DNA of 64,000 nucleotides from Fragilariopsis cylindrus CCMP1102 (GCA_900095095.1 FMBT01000298.1:124001-188000), one strand, 5' to 3'. Counted from the first letter of the stretch, positions 21,901-34,000 are shown. Notes: generated by a model from the letters alone, not told the origin. A program made the numbers and translations.

Positions 21901-23070
21901 TTAATCAACGCAATAAAAGCAAGTTATCCAGTCAAAGTTGATTGGACCGGATCCAAATATATTGGAATTGATTTGGCTTGGAATTATGAAAAAGGAGAGG
22001 TGATATTATCAATGAAAGGTTATGTGATCAAAGCACTTAAAGAATTTCAACACCAGAGACCAACCAAACCATTTGATGCACCAGCCAAGTTCCACCAACC
22101 AGAATTTGGACAAAAAATACAGTATGAAAGACAAGATTTATCAGAAAAACTATCACCAAAGCAAATACAAACAATACAGAAAGTGTGTGGGACATTCCTC
22201 TACACATGTCGAGCAATTGATGGAACCATGCATCATACACTGAATGAACTCTGTATTGCAGCAACCAAAGGAACGCAAGAAACACAAGATGCACTAGAAT
22301 ATTTTTTGAATTACTGCGCAACCCATCCAGAAGCAGAAATTATCTACAGAGCAAGTGATATGATACTAACAGTCGACAGTGACGCAGCCTACCAGGTAGC
22401 ACCGAAATCACGAAGCAGGGCATCAGGATACCACTATCTGGGAGATATGGACGGATTACTGTTCAATGGAGCAGTTTTCATCTTAGCAAAAGTAATAAAA
22501 GCAGTCATGCAATCGGCAGCAGAGGCAGAATGTGGTGCCCTGTACATGAATGCAAAAGAAGTAATGCCAATGAGGACAACATTAGAAGAATTAAAACATC
22601 CACAGCCACCAACACCAATGCGAACAGACAACAGCACAGCAGATGGGATAATGAACAGAACAGTTAAACAGAAAGCATCAAAATCAATGGACATGAGATT
22701 TTACTTTGTACAGGACAGGGTAGAACAAAAACAACTCAAAGTATTCTGGGCACCAGGAGAAATAAATCTAGCAGACTACCAATCAAAAGTACAACCAACA
22801 TCAGTACACAGAGCACTAAGACCAATATATCTATATGAAAAAGGCAAAAGCCCAGCTACACTGCAAGGGTGTGATGAGATCCTTAGATCACTAGCAAGTG
22901 GGGCGCGCAAACCCGTTACTAGTAAGGATTCAAATACAACAGCCCAGCCAGCCAGTTGCCACCGGGCCAACTATATCAGTTCAAACCTAAACCACTTACT
23001 ACAACAGATCGCAAGTGGAGGAAGATGTGCAATAGCAACCCCGATCGATGCTAAGATAGATAGCTCATAA
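18967..23070 (+). CDS. copia Pol polyprotein
   Basis: A frame of 1367 aa. In order: protease (TTADSGATGHF near the start), integrase catalytic core with an Asp-Asp-Glu set (ATDLPGRF, LHRLDNE, HAERAIQTFKNH), and a variable linker. A chromo/Tudor-like stretch (KLNGTITSYDNDREYYMIEY) lies before the reverse transcriptase. The latter shows CIDIGNMYLNTKL and VVDDFG. RNase H follows (TVDSDAAYQ ... SAAEAECGAL ... DMRFYFVQDRV). The frame extends about 199 bases into the 3' LTR, so the last 66 residues are LTR-coded. The order integrase before reverse transcriptase marks it as Ty1/copia. Confidence 0.92.
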   Translation: MEYINTTADSGATGHFLPNDNAKQTIHDKIRVICANKQTMDSVTTSKLDIPEVSEEAKTAFHFNEMDTPLLSLPVLADDGCKIELTEDNIVVKKNHKIILKGIRDKTSALWMIPIKHRSKARILAQQLPPIPSHAANSAYHQPTIAKLMAYHNASIGSLPVKTLCNAIDNDWLTSFPGLTSAAVRRHLPKSISTTMGHLHMIRKGIRSTTKPTISEIMNEELEPEPVLPPPIRITNRQHTVAVDTIPFEELKGIIATDLPGRFPTTSAQGNAYVLVMYDYDSNTINAIAIKNRKTASLVQGYNELFEDLKKAGINPVLHRLDNETSKELILEIEKKGLDYQIASPGDHRLNHAERAIQTFKNHFIAVLYGCDSTFPAKQWDRIIKQAVMTLNMCRPSRINPKLSAYQQVWGNFDFNKTPLAPPGCKVVVHERAMERGAWACHGVVGYYIGPAMKHYRNYISYIPETKGIRTTNTIEFFPDKVDMPTTATTDRLARAAEDLAEILQTPHPATPFLQQGTVINDAMEQLKKIFTPPTRIETAMAAPTPRVLETAVAAPRVDVNNNNNNNNNRNHLPRVVDRPSTAMERLRNRLKTKSVQFQSNSEGPSQLRTKLSRIAEEILPHPIGTKIRRSFKNNNHISKKNKLNGTITSYDNDREYYMIEYDDGDSEELKHKTVEKYIITANTAMDQMKRLTRSSLQAKAANHKRQAMKMAFNAFTDSNLPLHHAMPVFDEVTKKMLEYRHLINHPDPEIRKQWQLSGANEFGRTMQGVGKTRKKEDRIEGTDTMQLIHKKDIPKNKKITYARFVSEIRLQKAEIHRTRMTAGGDRLDDYEGKTSTDTAGLETIKIHLNSTISRARLGAKYLCIDIGNMYLNTKLLSPEYMRIHIDLVPKEIQQEYNTDAYVDENGYVYMEITGAIYGLAQSGYLANQDLIKNLAPYGYHPVKRTPGLWEHETRKTTFTLVVDDFGVQYFSKDDADHLINAIKASYPVKVDWTGSKYIGIDLAWNYEKGEVILSMKGYVIKALKEFQHQRPTKPFDAPAKFHQPEFGQKIQYERQDLSEKLSPKQIQTIQKVCGTFLYTCRAIDGTMHHTLNELCIAATKGTQETQDALEYFLNYCATHPEAEIIYRASDMILTVDSDAAYQVAPKSRSRASGYHYLGDMDGLLFNGAVFILAKVIKAVMQSAAEAECGALYMNAKEVMPMRTTLEELKHPQPPTPMRTDNSTADGIMNRTVKQKASKSMDMRFYFVQDRVEQKQLKVFWAPGEINLADYQSKVQPTSVHRALRPIYLYEKGKSPATLQGCDEILRSLASGARKPVTSKDSNTTAQPASCHRANYISSNLNHLLQQIASGGRCAIATPIDAKIDSS

Positions 23071-23123
23071 TAACTTTAGACATTAGTTAATAACCAAAGT
23101 ATACGCTATATCGTAGCTCAACA
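22872..23123 (+). repeat. 3' LTR (252 bp)
   Basis: Second copy of the LTR, reading the same as the 5' copy. It is preceded by the short purine-rich run AAGGGTG, the likely polypurine tract. The target duplication CAATC follows at 23124..23128. Confidence 0.95.
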
Positions 23124-23128
23124 CAATC

Positions 23129-24908
23129 ATCCTTGCTTCATCAATATAATCATCCATCAAAAGGAAGCAGTCAAAATGCTGTTCTGTACAAAACCATCAT
23201 GAACATAATCAGAATCATCCCAACAAAGATTTCAACATATTTCTTTGCATTTAATTGCATCACCATAAGAGTCACAATGTCAGCAATATGATCACACTGG
23301 AATGCCCCCCTCCCCCCCCCCCCTATATGGTTTCCAGCATCTCAAACAAACCAACCAAAGAGGTACGACTAACAGGTGTCACCATGAATACTAGTATTCA
23401 ATGGTCTGCATTTGATTCTGGATCCCCTTAGTGCTGGTCCTCAAGATTTTGAGGTTTGTATATATGCAAGATCCATCTTCTCTGCAGTGACTTTTTAAAC
23501 GGCAGATTACAAAATCTGAGAAGAGAGCTTCTGTTTAAGTTTATTTGAGGCTGGAAAATATAGTTTGATACCTGTGTGTCAATCAAGAACTTATTCCACT
23601 TTTATCTGATTCTTGGATTCTTCCCGTTCTTGAATACCACCATGATAAGCTCTTCTTTCCTCCTGTTGTTTCATCTATGGTCAAGAGTTAATCCTACTTT
23701 CTTTCCCTGTTTATATCTGTTGGTTTCCTGCATCCACTTTTGACAATTGATGCTGATTGCTAGTTGCTATTTTTATTATTATTATTGTGACATGTTATAC
23801 TCTGCCTGGGTTTGATTTCCTCAATGACCTTCTTGGCTTTCTTGTTTGTTGAGATCATATTCAATTTCTGACCCGTTGCTGCTGCTGAGACTGAGTTTGT
23901 CTACTAGTATGAGTGATATTCTTTTGATTTATATAATAACTTCCTTCTGCCAGGGATAATGGTATGTTGTGGTTGTGGTGGTTGGGGTGGTGCAATCAAA
24001 CAGAAAAGTCACCAGTGACATTGTTTGATGTACTGGTGCCCGTTATGTTCTCACAACAAGAGGGAACAATAGTGTAAATAATAGCTAGTTTAGCATGCTA
24101 GATGATCCTTTATCAACAATCAAGAAGAAGTGTAGGTGCCAGGTAGGTAGGTACCACTAGGGAAAGTCCATCTCAGTTACAAGCGGCCAATTCATACATT
24201 TTGATATGTCATGTCTCTTTTGAGTACAAATTCTTCATCATACCTCGCTTAGCCTTTTTTTTGTGAGTATTGCAGAAATTATAATAATATGTAGTACTAC
24301 TTACTTGTACTGTACTGTGTATGTAGCTAGTTAAGTTTTGTCTCGCTGGTAGTTAAATTTCTATCGTGCTACCTAATCGTGAGTAGCATTTCTTGTGAGT
24401 AGTATATCTTATCAACATACCATCATACCTATACAACATCGACTACATAGTTGATGTTCAACTTGAAGCAAATTTTTTACACTCTCCAGAAAAGTACACG
24501 TGGAATCATCTCAATTTTGATTGGCGGTGGCGATGCGACAAAACTTGAAGTGGTAGGTGACGCGAGAAGGTGAGATCTTGGCGAGAAAGAAACAGACCGC
24601 AAGAAGTTAGTTACACGGTGAACCGAGCGATCTTCAGAGAAACTTCATCTCTAAAGTATTGGAATACAAATTTAATTCACGACGTTAAAAAAAGTTAAAC
24701 CCCCAATCGACATCCATATATTTGTCGACAATATTAAAGAACGCAAAGGTTGACGAAGCAAAGGAGGAAGGACACTGTGCATACGGCAGAAGAGGAATAC
24801 TGAATAACCAACAAGAAACATAAATACATATCTTTTCATACATACATACCGATTTGGCAGAACATTTCTGTGACAGAGGACAATAAGCAAAGGCTTACAT
24901 AAAATAAA
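23129..24908. other. intergenic, 1.8 kb without a gene
   Basis: No supported frame. A C-rich tract at 23305..23323 (6 C, T, 12 C) is the only striking element. The last 300 bases probably contain the ChlD promoter. Confidence 0.5.
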
Positions 24909-27692
24909 ATGTCGTCAATATCAATATCAAAAATTACCAAGGTTCTATTCTTGGCGGCATGTTTCCTACCAGATGTGAGTTGTTGCTTTAACGGAAACAG
25001 AACTGGCTGCTAATTATTGTTGTTATATTCTATGTTTCGTATATTATCTTTAAAAATTTATTTGTATTACTTCCCGTCTCGACTTCGTCGATTGGTTGAT
25101 CGAGCTATATAAATAATGATGCTTCTGTTAAGTAAAGAGAAGTAAAATACGACCAAAATGTGAAATGGATATAATGTAATAGAATAAAATGTTGCATTGT
25201 TCTCATGTTTGCATTATTTATCTCCTCCCTCCTCGTCCCTACTGAACAAACAAAACAGGCCACATCATTTCAATCCGTTTCGAGGAGTAGTAACAGTGCA
25301 ATGAGTCGAAGCAAACCATCTTATATGAGTGCAGTTGCCGATGAAGCTGGTATATCAGCTGCTGAGGCAAGAGTAAAAGCAGCAATGGCGGAAGAGGAAA
25401 GGGAAAAAGATACCACATCAACAGATAATTTTAAAGACTTCGAATTAGGAGGTCGTCCCTTCCCTCTTTCTATGATTGTCGGTCAAGATGCCATCAAACA
25501 ATCACTTCTCCTTTCCGCCGTTAATAACCGAATGGGTGGCGTTGTAATTTCTGGTGGAAAAGGAACTGCCAAATCCGTTATGGCCCGTGCCCTTCATCAA
25601 CTTTTACCTCCCATCGAAGTCATCAAGAATTCAAGATTTAATATTGATCCCGAAGGAGAATTCGGCATTGATGATTTCCTGAAAAAAGAAATCTTAGACA
25701 GTGGCATCCCACTTTCCGAACGCGAAACCGAAGTTATTCCTTGTCCATTTGTTCAAGTTCCTTTAAACGTTATGGAAGATCGTCTGCTTGGAAGTGCTGA
25801 CTTGGAAGAAAGTCTTGCGACTGGAAAATCAGTTTTTGCTCCTGGACTTTTGGCTAAAGCGCATCGAGGTGTTCTTTACGTAGACGATATCAATCTTTTA
25901 GACGAAGAAACTGCTAATATCCTGTTGAGCATTATTACTGATGGCTTTGTAATGGTTGAACGAGAGGGTCTATCTCTGCGATATCCTTGCAGACCTCTCA
26001 TGATTGCGACCTTCAATCCTGAGGAAGGTGAACTTCGTGATCATTTGTTAGATCGAATTGCTGTATCTCTATCTGCTGACGCCCAAAAACTTGACACCGA
26101 AGAGCGTGTTGAGGCCGTCCGTAGTGTCTTAGAATTTTCTGCATCAGGCAAACAAGGGTCAGAAGAGGCAGAAATCGCCCTCGCTGAGGCTATTGAAAAT
26201 GAAGATGACCTCGCAACCGCAATCGTATTTGCACGCGAGTACATCAAAGACTTGAGAGTCGCTCCATCGCAAGTCGAATATCTTTGTAATGAGGCTATCA
26301 GAGCTGGATGTCAGGGACACCGTGCCGAGATTTTTGCCTGTGAGGTCGCTCGATCAGCAGCTGCACTCGAAGGACGACAGGTCAATAGTGAAGATCTGAG
26401 ATTGGCAGTAAAGCTCGCTATTGCACCCCGCGGAACATTCATTAATACTCCCATGGACGACGACGAAATGATGCCCCCTCCACCACCACCACCACCTCCA
26501 CCACAAATGGATGAACAAGATAATGAAGATCGGGAGGAAGAAGAGGATCAAGAAGAAGAACAGGAACCCGACGAAGATGAGGAGGATGATGATGAAGACC
26601 GGGAAGATACTCCGGACGTCCCCGAAGTCCCTCAGGAGTTCATGTTCGACGCAGATGCAACACCAATTGATCCAGATCTTATCCAATTTACGAGTAGGGA
26701 AAGAAAAGGAAAGGGTGGTGGTCGTGGTATGATCTTTTCTCAGGACCGTGGTCGATACATTAAGCCTATGCTTCCCAAGGGGAAGGTTGTGCGTCTTGCC
26801 AGTAAGTATTAGTAAAAAAAATCCAGACTAGATTCATTGTTCGTTTGATGTTGAAAGCACTAACATTTTCCTTCTTTTCAAATCCGTCTATTTCGCAACA
26901 ATAACAAAAATTACAGTTGATGCAACCCTTCGTGCTGCAGCACCATACCAAAAAGGAAGACGCGAGCGTGCCATTGGAACTAAATATGAGAGCCGTGGAG
27001 TTCATATTGAGCAGGGTGATGTGCGAATCAAAAAGATGGCACGAAAGGCGGGTTCGTTAATTATTTTCATTGTTGACGCCTCGGGATCCATGGCTCTGAA
27101 CCGTATGAATGCAGCAAAGGGTGCTGCTATCAGTCTATTGACGGAGGCCTACCAAAGTCGCGACCAAATTTGTTTGATTCCTTTCCAAGGTGAAATGGCT
27201 GACGTTCTTCTACCTCCTACCAAGTCCATTGCCATGGCCAGAACGCGATTAGAACAAATGCCATGTGGTGGTGGATCTCCTCTCGCTCATGCGCTTCAAA
27301 CTGCTTTGCTTACAGGTCTCAATTCACAAAAGTCTGGGGACGTCGGTAAGGTAGTATGTGTTTTGATTTCGGATGGACGAGCTAATGTGCCACTCTGTGT
27401 GTCCAACGGGGAAGAATTCGACGCCGAAGCGGTCGAAGACGAGGATTCAAAGGATGGCAAGCCCAGCCGAGCCTACCTGAAGGAAGAAGTTCTTGCTTGC
27501 GCCAAACAAATTGGAGTAGCTCCTGGGTTTAATCTTTTGTGTATCGATACAGAAAGCAAATTTATCTCCACAGGCCTTGCCAAGGAGATTGCCGAAGGTG
27601 CGATGGGAAAATACCATCAAATTGCCAAGGCTGACGGTAGCGCAATTGCGAATGTTGCCAGCGCAGCTCTAGCCGATTTCAAATCAAAATAA
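24909..27692 (+). CDS. CHLD: magnesium chelatase subunit D
   Basis: Three exons: 24909..24974, 25259..26801 and 26917..27692, 794 aa. The introns (GTGAGT...CAG and GTAAGT...CAG) keep frame. The second join restores TLRAAAPYQKGRR, a ChlD signature. ChlD with ChlI and ChlH inserts magnesium into protoporphyrin IX in the plastid, the first step specific to chlorophyll. Exon 1 encodes the signal peptide MSSISISKITKVLFLAACFLPD, and exon 2 opens ATSFQ, the plastid transit start. The AAA+ domain has GGKGTAKSV at about residue 120. A poly-Pro then strongly acidic linker spans about 425-480. The C-terminal integrin I (VWA) domain shows VDASGSM, the MIDAS motif, near residue 590. Length and domain order match plant and algal ChlD. 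Confidence 0.95.
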
Positions 27693-28084
27693 GGATAAAG
27701 AAATTCCTGCTTCTAAAATCTTTTTTTATAAAATAAGCAATAAAATAAATTGTACAACTATTCATATATGACATAATAGTATATTTGCTATAATATTTAT
27801 CGTTATAATCACAATTATTCTGTTTTGATATTTTATTCATACCAATATTATTTCAGTAGACTACTTGCTACTACTCATTATAAGAAGGGTTGCAGTAATT
27901 AGTACGAACGTATGTACAGTTTATTGGTTTATTGTGGCTTTCTTTTATCAAATTATTATTTTCCAATCTAAAATTAGATATAGAAGCTGTTTCAATTGTT
28001 ACTGGACGAACAAACATCAGGTTGAAAATACATATTATGATGTATCGAAAGTATGGCAGCAAAAACTAATTGTTGATTATATTA
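27693..28084. other. convergent 3' spacer
   Basis: AT-rich gap between the ChlD stop and the minus-strand BolA stop. A short plus-strand frame here overlaps the BolA last exon and lacks any family signal. Confidence 0.5.
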
Positions 28085-28711
28085 TTACTCTTCGTCGGGA
28101 GTCTTACAAATCATCGAATCCACTTCACGGGTAAGGGAAAAAATAAATATATGAACAAAATAAATAAATTAGTGATCAAATTTAAAAATGTTGAAATGAA
28201 ATAAAAAATAGTACGCAATATTCATATCCGATGTTCATTTACTCTGTGTTCTGATATTATAAGATCAGATCAAGGTGTAACAACATCATCAAGAGAAATA
28301 CATACCAGCATGGACCGGTCCTTTCAACTCTTCCCATATCGCCTTGTAAACTAGTTGTTGTCTTTGCATCGCTCTCTTCCCTTCGAAAAGTGGCGACACA
28401 ACCTCAATGGATATATGCGATCCGTTGGGGTCGTCATATGCACCAGTGACTTTGACGTCAGTAGTTTCTAGGGCATCTCCAATTTTTTGTGTGCAAGTTT
28501 CAACGACAGATGTGTCGGGTGCCGATGAGCTCATAAATCGTGCTGTGTTGATATTATTTGTGGCGGCGGCATTCAACATCCGTTGGCCTGGCATCGACCG
28601 AGTCACAACCGTGGTGAAAGCTCTCGCTCCCAATGAAGATATCATACCGATAATCAAGAAAGAAAGGACAATAAAAGGATAAGAATATCGCAAGGATGAA
28701 GAGGATCCCAT
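28085..28711 (-). CDS. BolA-like protein, plastid-type leader
   Basis: Two exons on the minus strand: 28711..28306 and 28122..28085, 147 aa. The last exon is only 38 bases. The join GPVHA-VDSMICKTPDEE completes the BolA C-terminus. BolA proteins pair with monothiol CGFS glutaredoxins and bind or transfer iron-sulfur clusters. Residues 1-32 are a signal peptide ending ...GARA-FTTV, the plastid import pattern. The BolA fold covers about residues 72-147, with SHISIEVVSPLFEGKRAMQRQQLVYKAIWEEL and the HA dipeptide. A plastid role in iron-sulfur cluster control is inferred from the targeting and family. Confidence 0.88.
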
Positions 28712-29765
28712 TGTTATTATTCAGCGTACAAATTGTAATGAGCGAATTAGCCATTGGATCCCATGCGCTAGTAAGAAGTTTTATATTCTACGATGTACTG
28801 TGTATTACGTGCACGCACATACTAACTTACCGCTACAGCTGGCGAGCACGTGATGTGTGAGTCGAATTAGTCGAATAAGTCGATGCTCGACTCTCGCGCA
28901 AAAAGTGAATAGCAATCTTGTCAATATCAATGTCAGTATATACGGCACAGTACCTGGTATCATACCCTGAATGAGGAGAAATAACTATGGTATTATATAA
29001 CCTACCTTGATGATGATCTGAAGTATGGTAGTGGATTGAAAAAGAATAACTCTATATATAGCTAACTGAGCACATTGCTAGTTCAATCCAAAGAGAATTG
29101 TAAAGAAAAAGAATAAGAACTAATATATATATATATATATATATAAACATATATGTATATGTATATATATAACTTACTGATCATATCACTAGTTCGGTCG
29201 AGGAACAGTCATAAAGAAAAAGTATAGCATAGTGACCATCTTGAATCTAATCCACTAATCATTATTTCAAAAAGTTGGTAACTTTAGTTGAACAAGATTA
29301 TCCTAAAGCTTCTACAATAATGATGTACAGTATTGTATTACTATTGTGCGCTCTACGGTGTATATTTATATTGTACTAGATTTCTGACAGTATGGCTACG
29401 ACTCGCATGCGCGCGCGAGCGAATTATCGCCTGTCCTCCTTACTGTAGCATGCATTTTTTTATCCAATCCCTACTCTCTACGTGTACGATTTCTACGGTA
29501 TGTTGAGTACCAGCTTCCACGTACGAGGTTTGTGATTTTTTAAGAGAAATAAATGCTAGCTAGTAGTAGTATGAGCACGTACTGTATGGCGAAGATAAGT
29601 CGCATTAAGCAACACACGGTAACTGGTCATTACCTTCTTTTCCTCAAATTCGTTCACCCCAAGGTCTCAACGTCAAGCTTGCTTTTTAATTTTTTAAACC
29701 TGCCTTCTCAAGACGAGCGGACGTCAATCGGAATCCTTTCTTTGCTTCTGCATCCTCTTTCAAAG
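28712..29765. other. intergenic with AT repeat, promoter side of two divergent genes
   Basis: About 1 kb between the divergent BolA and SNF2 genes. An AT repeat runs over about 29122..29145 with further ATAT blocks to 29170. The frame into SNF2 is open upstream of 29766 to 29553, but that part looks non-coding. Confidence 0.5.
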
Positions 29766-31024
29766 ATGGATCCCTTCAATAATCTACAATTCCCATTACC
29801 AAATAATCAACAACATAATGGTTCATCTCACCATGCCTCAACGGGCGGCGTTTCTAGCGTCGTTTCTACGAGTAACGATCGCGGTGGAAATGATAACAGC
29901 AATAATAATCGAAATCAATATTATTCCAATAATGTCGATTTAACTGGTGGAGTTAATCAGAATCAGAATCATCAACATCAACAACAGCAATATCATAATC
30001 AGCAGCAGCCTCAGCAACAACAACAGCAACAGATCATACAGCAACAGCAGCAGCAGCAAATGCAACCGCAGCAAGTAGTTCAAGTTTCGCAGCAATCTCA
30101 AAATAATGTTTCGTACGGATCTTCACAGCAACAGAATAATCAGAATCAGTTATACAATCCTAATAAAAGCGTACCAAATCCGTTAATGCTACCTGGAGGA
30201 GGTTCTTCTTCATCATCATCGATGAATACAGCTCAAACAACGCAACATCATGGTGGAGTTCATTCTTCTCAATCATCTGGCGTCGTTGGGGGTGTTGGTG
30301 GGAGTGGGGGTTCAGTTATGCAGTATTCTCAGCAGCCGCAATCTTCTTTGCATCTCCCGTCAGGAAATCAAACGCAAGCGTCTCAACAACAACAACAGCA
30401 ACAGTACCGTCCAATTCAGCAGCAGCTGCAGCAGCAATCTTCCCTGCCGTCTTCTGGAACAAGTCAATTCCAGCAAAATCAACAGCAACAAACTCATCAG
30501 TCGTCGCACGGACAGCAGCAGCAGGTACAACAACAGCAGAACCGTACACAGTACATCCAGAACCAGCAGCAGCAACAGACTCAGCAACAGCAACAGCAAC
30601 AGCCTCAAATGAACCAGCAACAGGTGAAACCAAGAAGAGCCAAAGTTGTGTTAAGCAAAGAAGCCAAGCACGCACTTGCGAAGGCAATTTGGTCTGCGAT
30701 AAGATCTCCAACAGGAGAGATTACACCAAATCTTATGCAAGGTGCGCTCAACACGGGACTTCCTAAGCATGCTATTTTGAATGCAGCACGAGTCGCACGA
30801 GAAAGAGAGGCCGCGAAACGAAAAGCGCAGCAATATAAGCAACAGCAGCAACAACAAAGAGTCAATCATCAACAGCAACAGCAACAGCAACAAACGACGT
30901 CGTCACGGCCGCAGCAGCAGCAGCGCCAATCGCAAGTGCCATCGCAACCGCAACCTCGATCGATACAAGCGCAACAGCAGCAGTTACAACAACGGCAGCA
31001 ACAACTTCAACAGCCTCAGCAACA

Positions 31025-31056
<32 letters not shown>

Positions 31057-34000
31057 ACCCCCCACAACAGCAGCAACAGCAGCAGCAACAACAACAATAT
31101 CCTCAGCAACCGATTCAAGTGAATCAGCAGATTCAACCACTACAACAGTTTCAGCAGCAGCAGCCAGGTTATTCAAATCAATTGTTGCAACTTTCTCCGA
31201 CTTTAGGAAGTAATGTACATTATCCTAGCGTAAGTTCATCTTGATTGTAATATTTTATCTTGACTATTTTTAAAAGTTTTCTCTATATCTCTCCTTACAC
31301 AAGCTAATTCATTTCCTTCTTCCTTCAATTTAATCTATTTTCAACTTTGAAAATTAATTTCAATACATTTGAACACAAACAACAGCTACAACAACCACAG
31401 CAACCACAACAATCACAACAACATCACAATGTAGGTGGACTTAGTAGTCGAATCCAACCATCGCAATCACTTCAAATGGCACCTCTACCAATTCAAGGAG
31501 GGATGACGAATAGTCAACATCAATATCATAACCCTAACCAATCACAGACATCATCCCAATATTCTCTCAACAGTAGTAATAACACGCATCACAATCAACA
31601 GGGGCAACAGAGCTACCAACAACAACAACAGCTGCAACTACAGGAACAGCAGCTGAAGCAACAGCAATTGCAACTACAAAATCAAAAGCTCAAGCAACAA
31701 CAACAGTTGAAGCAACAGCAGTTAAAGCAGCAGCAGCAGCAATTAAAACAACAGCAGCTCAAGCAACAGCAAAGGGTAGTTCAGATGGCAAAAATGTCCG
31801 GGGGAAGTAATAATAACATCAACAAATCAATTGGGAAAACTATTGCATCCCTAACCAAAGCGAAGCAAGCAACGGTCGTCACTGCTCAACAGACATTGGC
31901 ATCAAAAGCATTGCAATTGAAAATGGAAGAAAGATCGAAATGGAAACGGGTCCATCATGGTATCTTTATGGTGCAGAAGGGAAAATTTGTTGCACCTCCT
32001 AATACTGTTAGCGGTATAGTACGGAGTAATTGTCAAACTCCCGTTCTACTCTCATCGTCGTTAGTTGAGAAGAGAAAAAGACTCTCCAAATCGACACTTA
32101 GCGAGGCTGCATATATTCAGAATCTTTTGAAGAAACATTTGTTGCAAATTCCAACAGCACCTGTCACTACTGTCGCAGCCAATGCTACTTCTACTAATGG
32201 TACTCTTCTTTTGGATGCTGATAAGTTTAAGAGGATAAAAATGGAACCAAAGAAAATCGGCAAGGCATTGGACCGTGCCGTTCGAGCGTCTAGGAAATCG
32301 GCAGCCGATGCACTTAACAAGCAGCACAAGGAACTATCAAGAGCGATTGCTTCACATCAGCAAGAATTTTTCAGATTTCATAGACAAAAAAGGGCCGACG
32401 CCGCCAAACTTGCTAGAACAATCCGTGACAATGCTAACAAAGAGGAGAAACGAATAGAGAAGAGTGGTGTTGCAGCCGAAAAGGCGAGATTAGCTGCACT
32501 CAAGGCCAACGATATGGATGCTTATTCAAAATTGTTAGAAGAAACTAAGAATGACCGTCTTAAGTTCCTTATGGACAAGACCGAAAGCTCATTTTCTGAA
32601 ATTTCTACTAGTATTGTACAATCGCGAACTAATGACGGAACTGTTGAAGCAACGGGTGGAACTGCTTCGTATTATGCTTCTGCTCACATGAAACAAGAGG
32701 AAATCCAGCAACCAAGTCTTCTAGTAGGGGGTGACCTTAAAGAATATCAAATGTCAGGACTTCAGTGGATGGTTTCATTGTATAATAACAAGTTAAATGG
32801 GATCTTGGCTGATGAGATGGGATTGGTACGTGCTTTTCGCGCACTGATAACGATAATATGAACTAAATTTCACATACACAAACATACACACTCTGACACT
32901 CACACACATATGTTTTCTATTCTTATTTCGTTTCAAATTTATAGGGTAAAACTATCCAAGCTATAGCTCTCATTGCATATCTGATGGAATATAAGCAAAA
33001 TTTGGGACCGTACCTAGTTATTGTTCCGCTTTCCACGTTATCGAACTGGGTAAATGAATTTCAGAAATGGTGTCCTTCGGCGCATTTGATCTGCTACAAG
33101 GGTATTCCCGCTCAGCGAAAGGAAATATACAGGGAAAAAGTGAAGAATGGTCATTTTAATGTTTTACTAACAACATACGAGTACATTATCAAGGACAAGG
33201 CAAGCTTGAGAAAGATCCAATGGCAATACGCGATTGTTGACGAAGGGCATCGTATGAAAAATGCAGCGTCTAAGTTTGCCAAGACACTTTCTTCTCAGTA
33301 CGAAACTAAGTTCCGGCTACTACTGACAGGAACCCCACTGATGAATGATCTAAGTGAATTATGGTCCCTGTTGAACTTTTTGCTTCCCACCATTTTCAAC
33401 TCCGTTGACACATTCGATCAATGGTTTAATCGGCCCTTCGCCCAATTTGGCTCAAATAAAGATAATGACGCTGAGGCTAATGTCCTATCAAACGAAGAAC
33501 GTATGTTTATTATCCATCGTCTTCATGAATTACTTCGTCCATTTATGCTACGACGTGTCAAGAGTGAGGTTCTCGACCAACTGCCCGAAAAGGTGGAAAA
33601 GATCCTGCGATGCGAACTGTCGTCTTGGCAAAAAGAACTATACAAACAAATCAGTCTTAAGGCTGCTGCCGAGAATAACAAAGATGATACTGGCCCGCAA
33701 CCTGCTGGAAGAGGATTGAACAATGCTGTGATGCAACTCCGAAAAGTGTGTAACCATCCCTATCTCTTCTCTCCGCAAGGCTACCATATCAACGAAAATG
33801 TTATTCGATCCTCGACCAAAGTTGAGCTTTTGGATCGGATGTTACCCAAACTGAGAGCAGCTGGACACCGGGTCTTGCTGTTTACCCAAATGACAGCCGT
33901 CATGACAATTCTTGAAGATTATTTTTCCTATCGAGGTTATCTATCACTCCGTCTGGACGGATCAACCCCTGCAGAAGAGCGGGAGAAACGTATGTACAAA

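Larger units (their letters stand above)
16947..23123 (+). mobile_element. CoDi-like Ty1/copia LTR retrotransposon, looks whole and very young
   Basis: A 6177-bp element bounded by two 252-bp LTRs that start TG and end CA. I find no difference between them by eye. CAATC is duplicated on both sides. Between the LTRs come a 373-base leader, a Gag frame and a long Pol frame in the copia order protease, integrase, reverse transcriptase, RNase H. The retrotransposon class is named from the Pol motifs. Assignment to the diatom CoDi group is an inference from the host and from the VVDDFG form of the reverse transcriptase box. Identical LTRs imply insertion too recent for mutations to build up. Confidence 0.93.

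Noticed and set aside
24672-24890. 72-aa minus-strand frame upstream of ChlD
   Set aside because: Lies in the likely ChlD promoter and has no recognisable motif.
27865-28134. 89-aa plus-strand frame after ChlD
   Set aside because: It overlaps the BolA last exon on the other strand, has no family signal and is AT-driven.
29553-29765. N-terminal extension of 71 residues on SNF2
   Set aside because: It carries no family sequence and the ATG at 29766 opens the Gln-rich region cleanly. Not fully excluded.
30316-31176. several long minus-strand frames rich in Leu, Ala or Val opposite the SNF2 gene
   Set aside because: They are mirror images of CAG/CAA Gln repeats and not genes.
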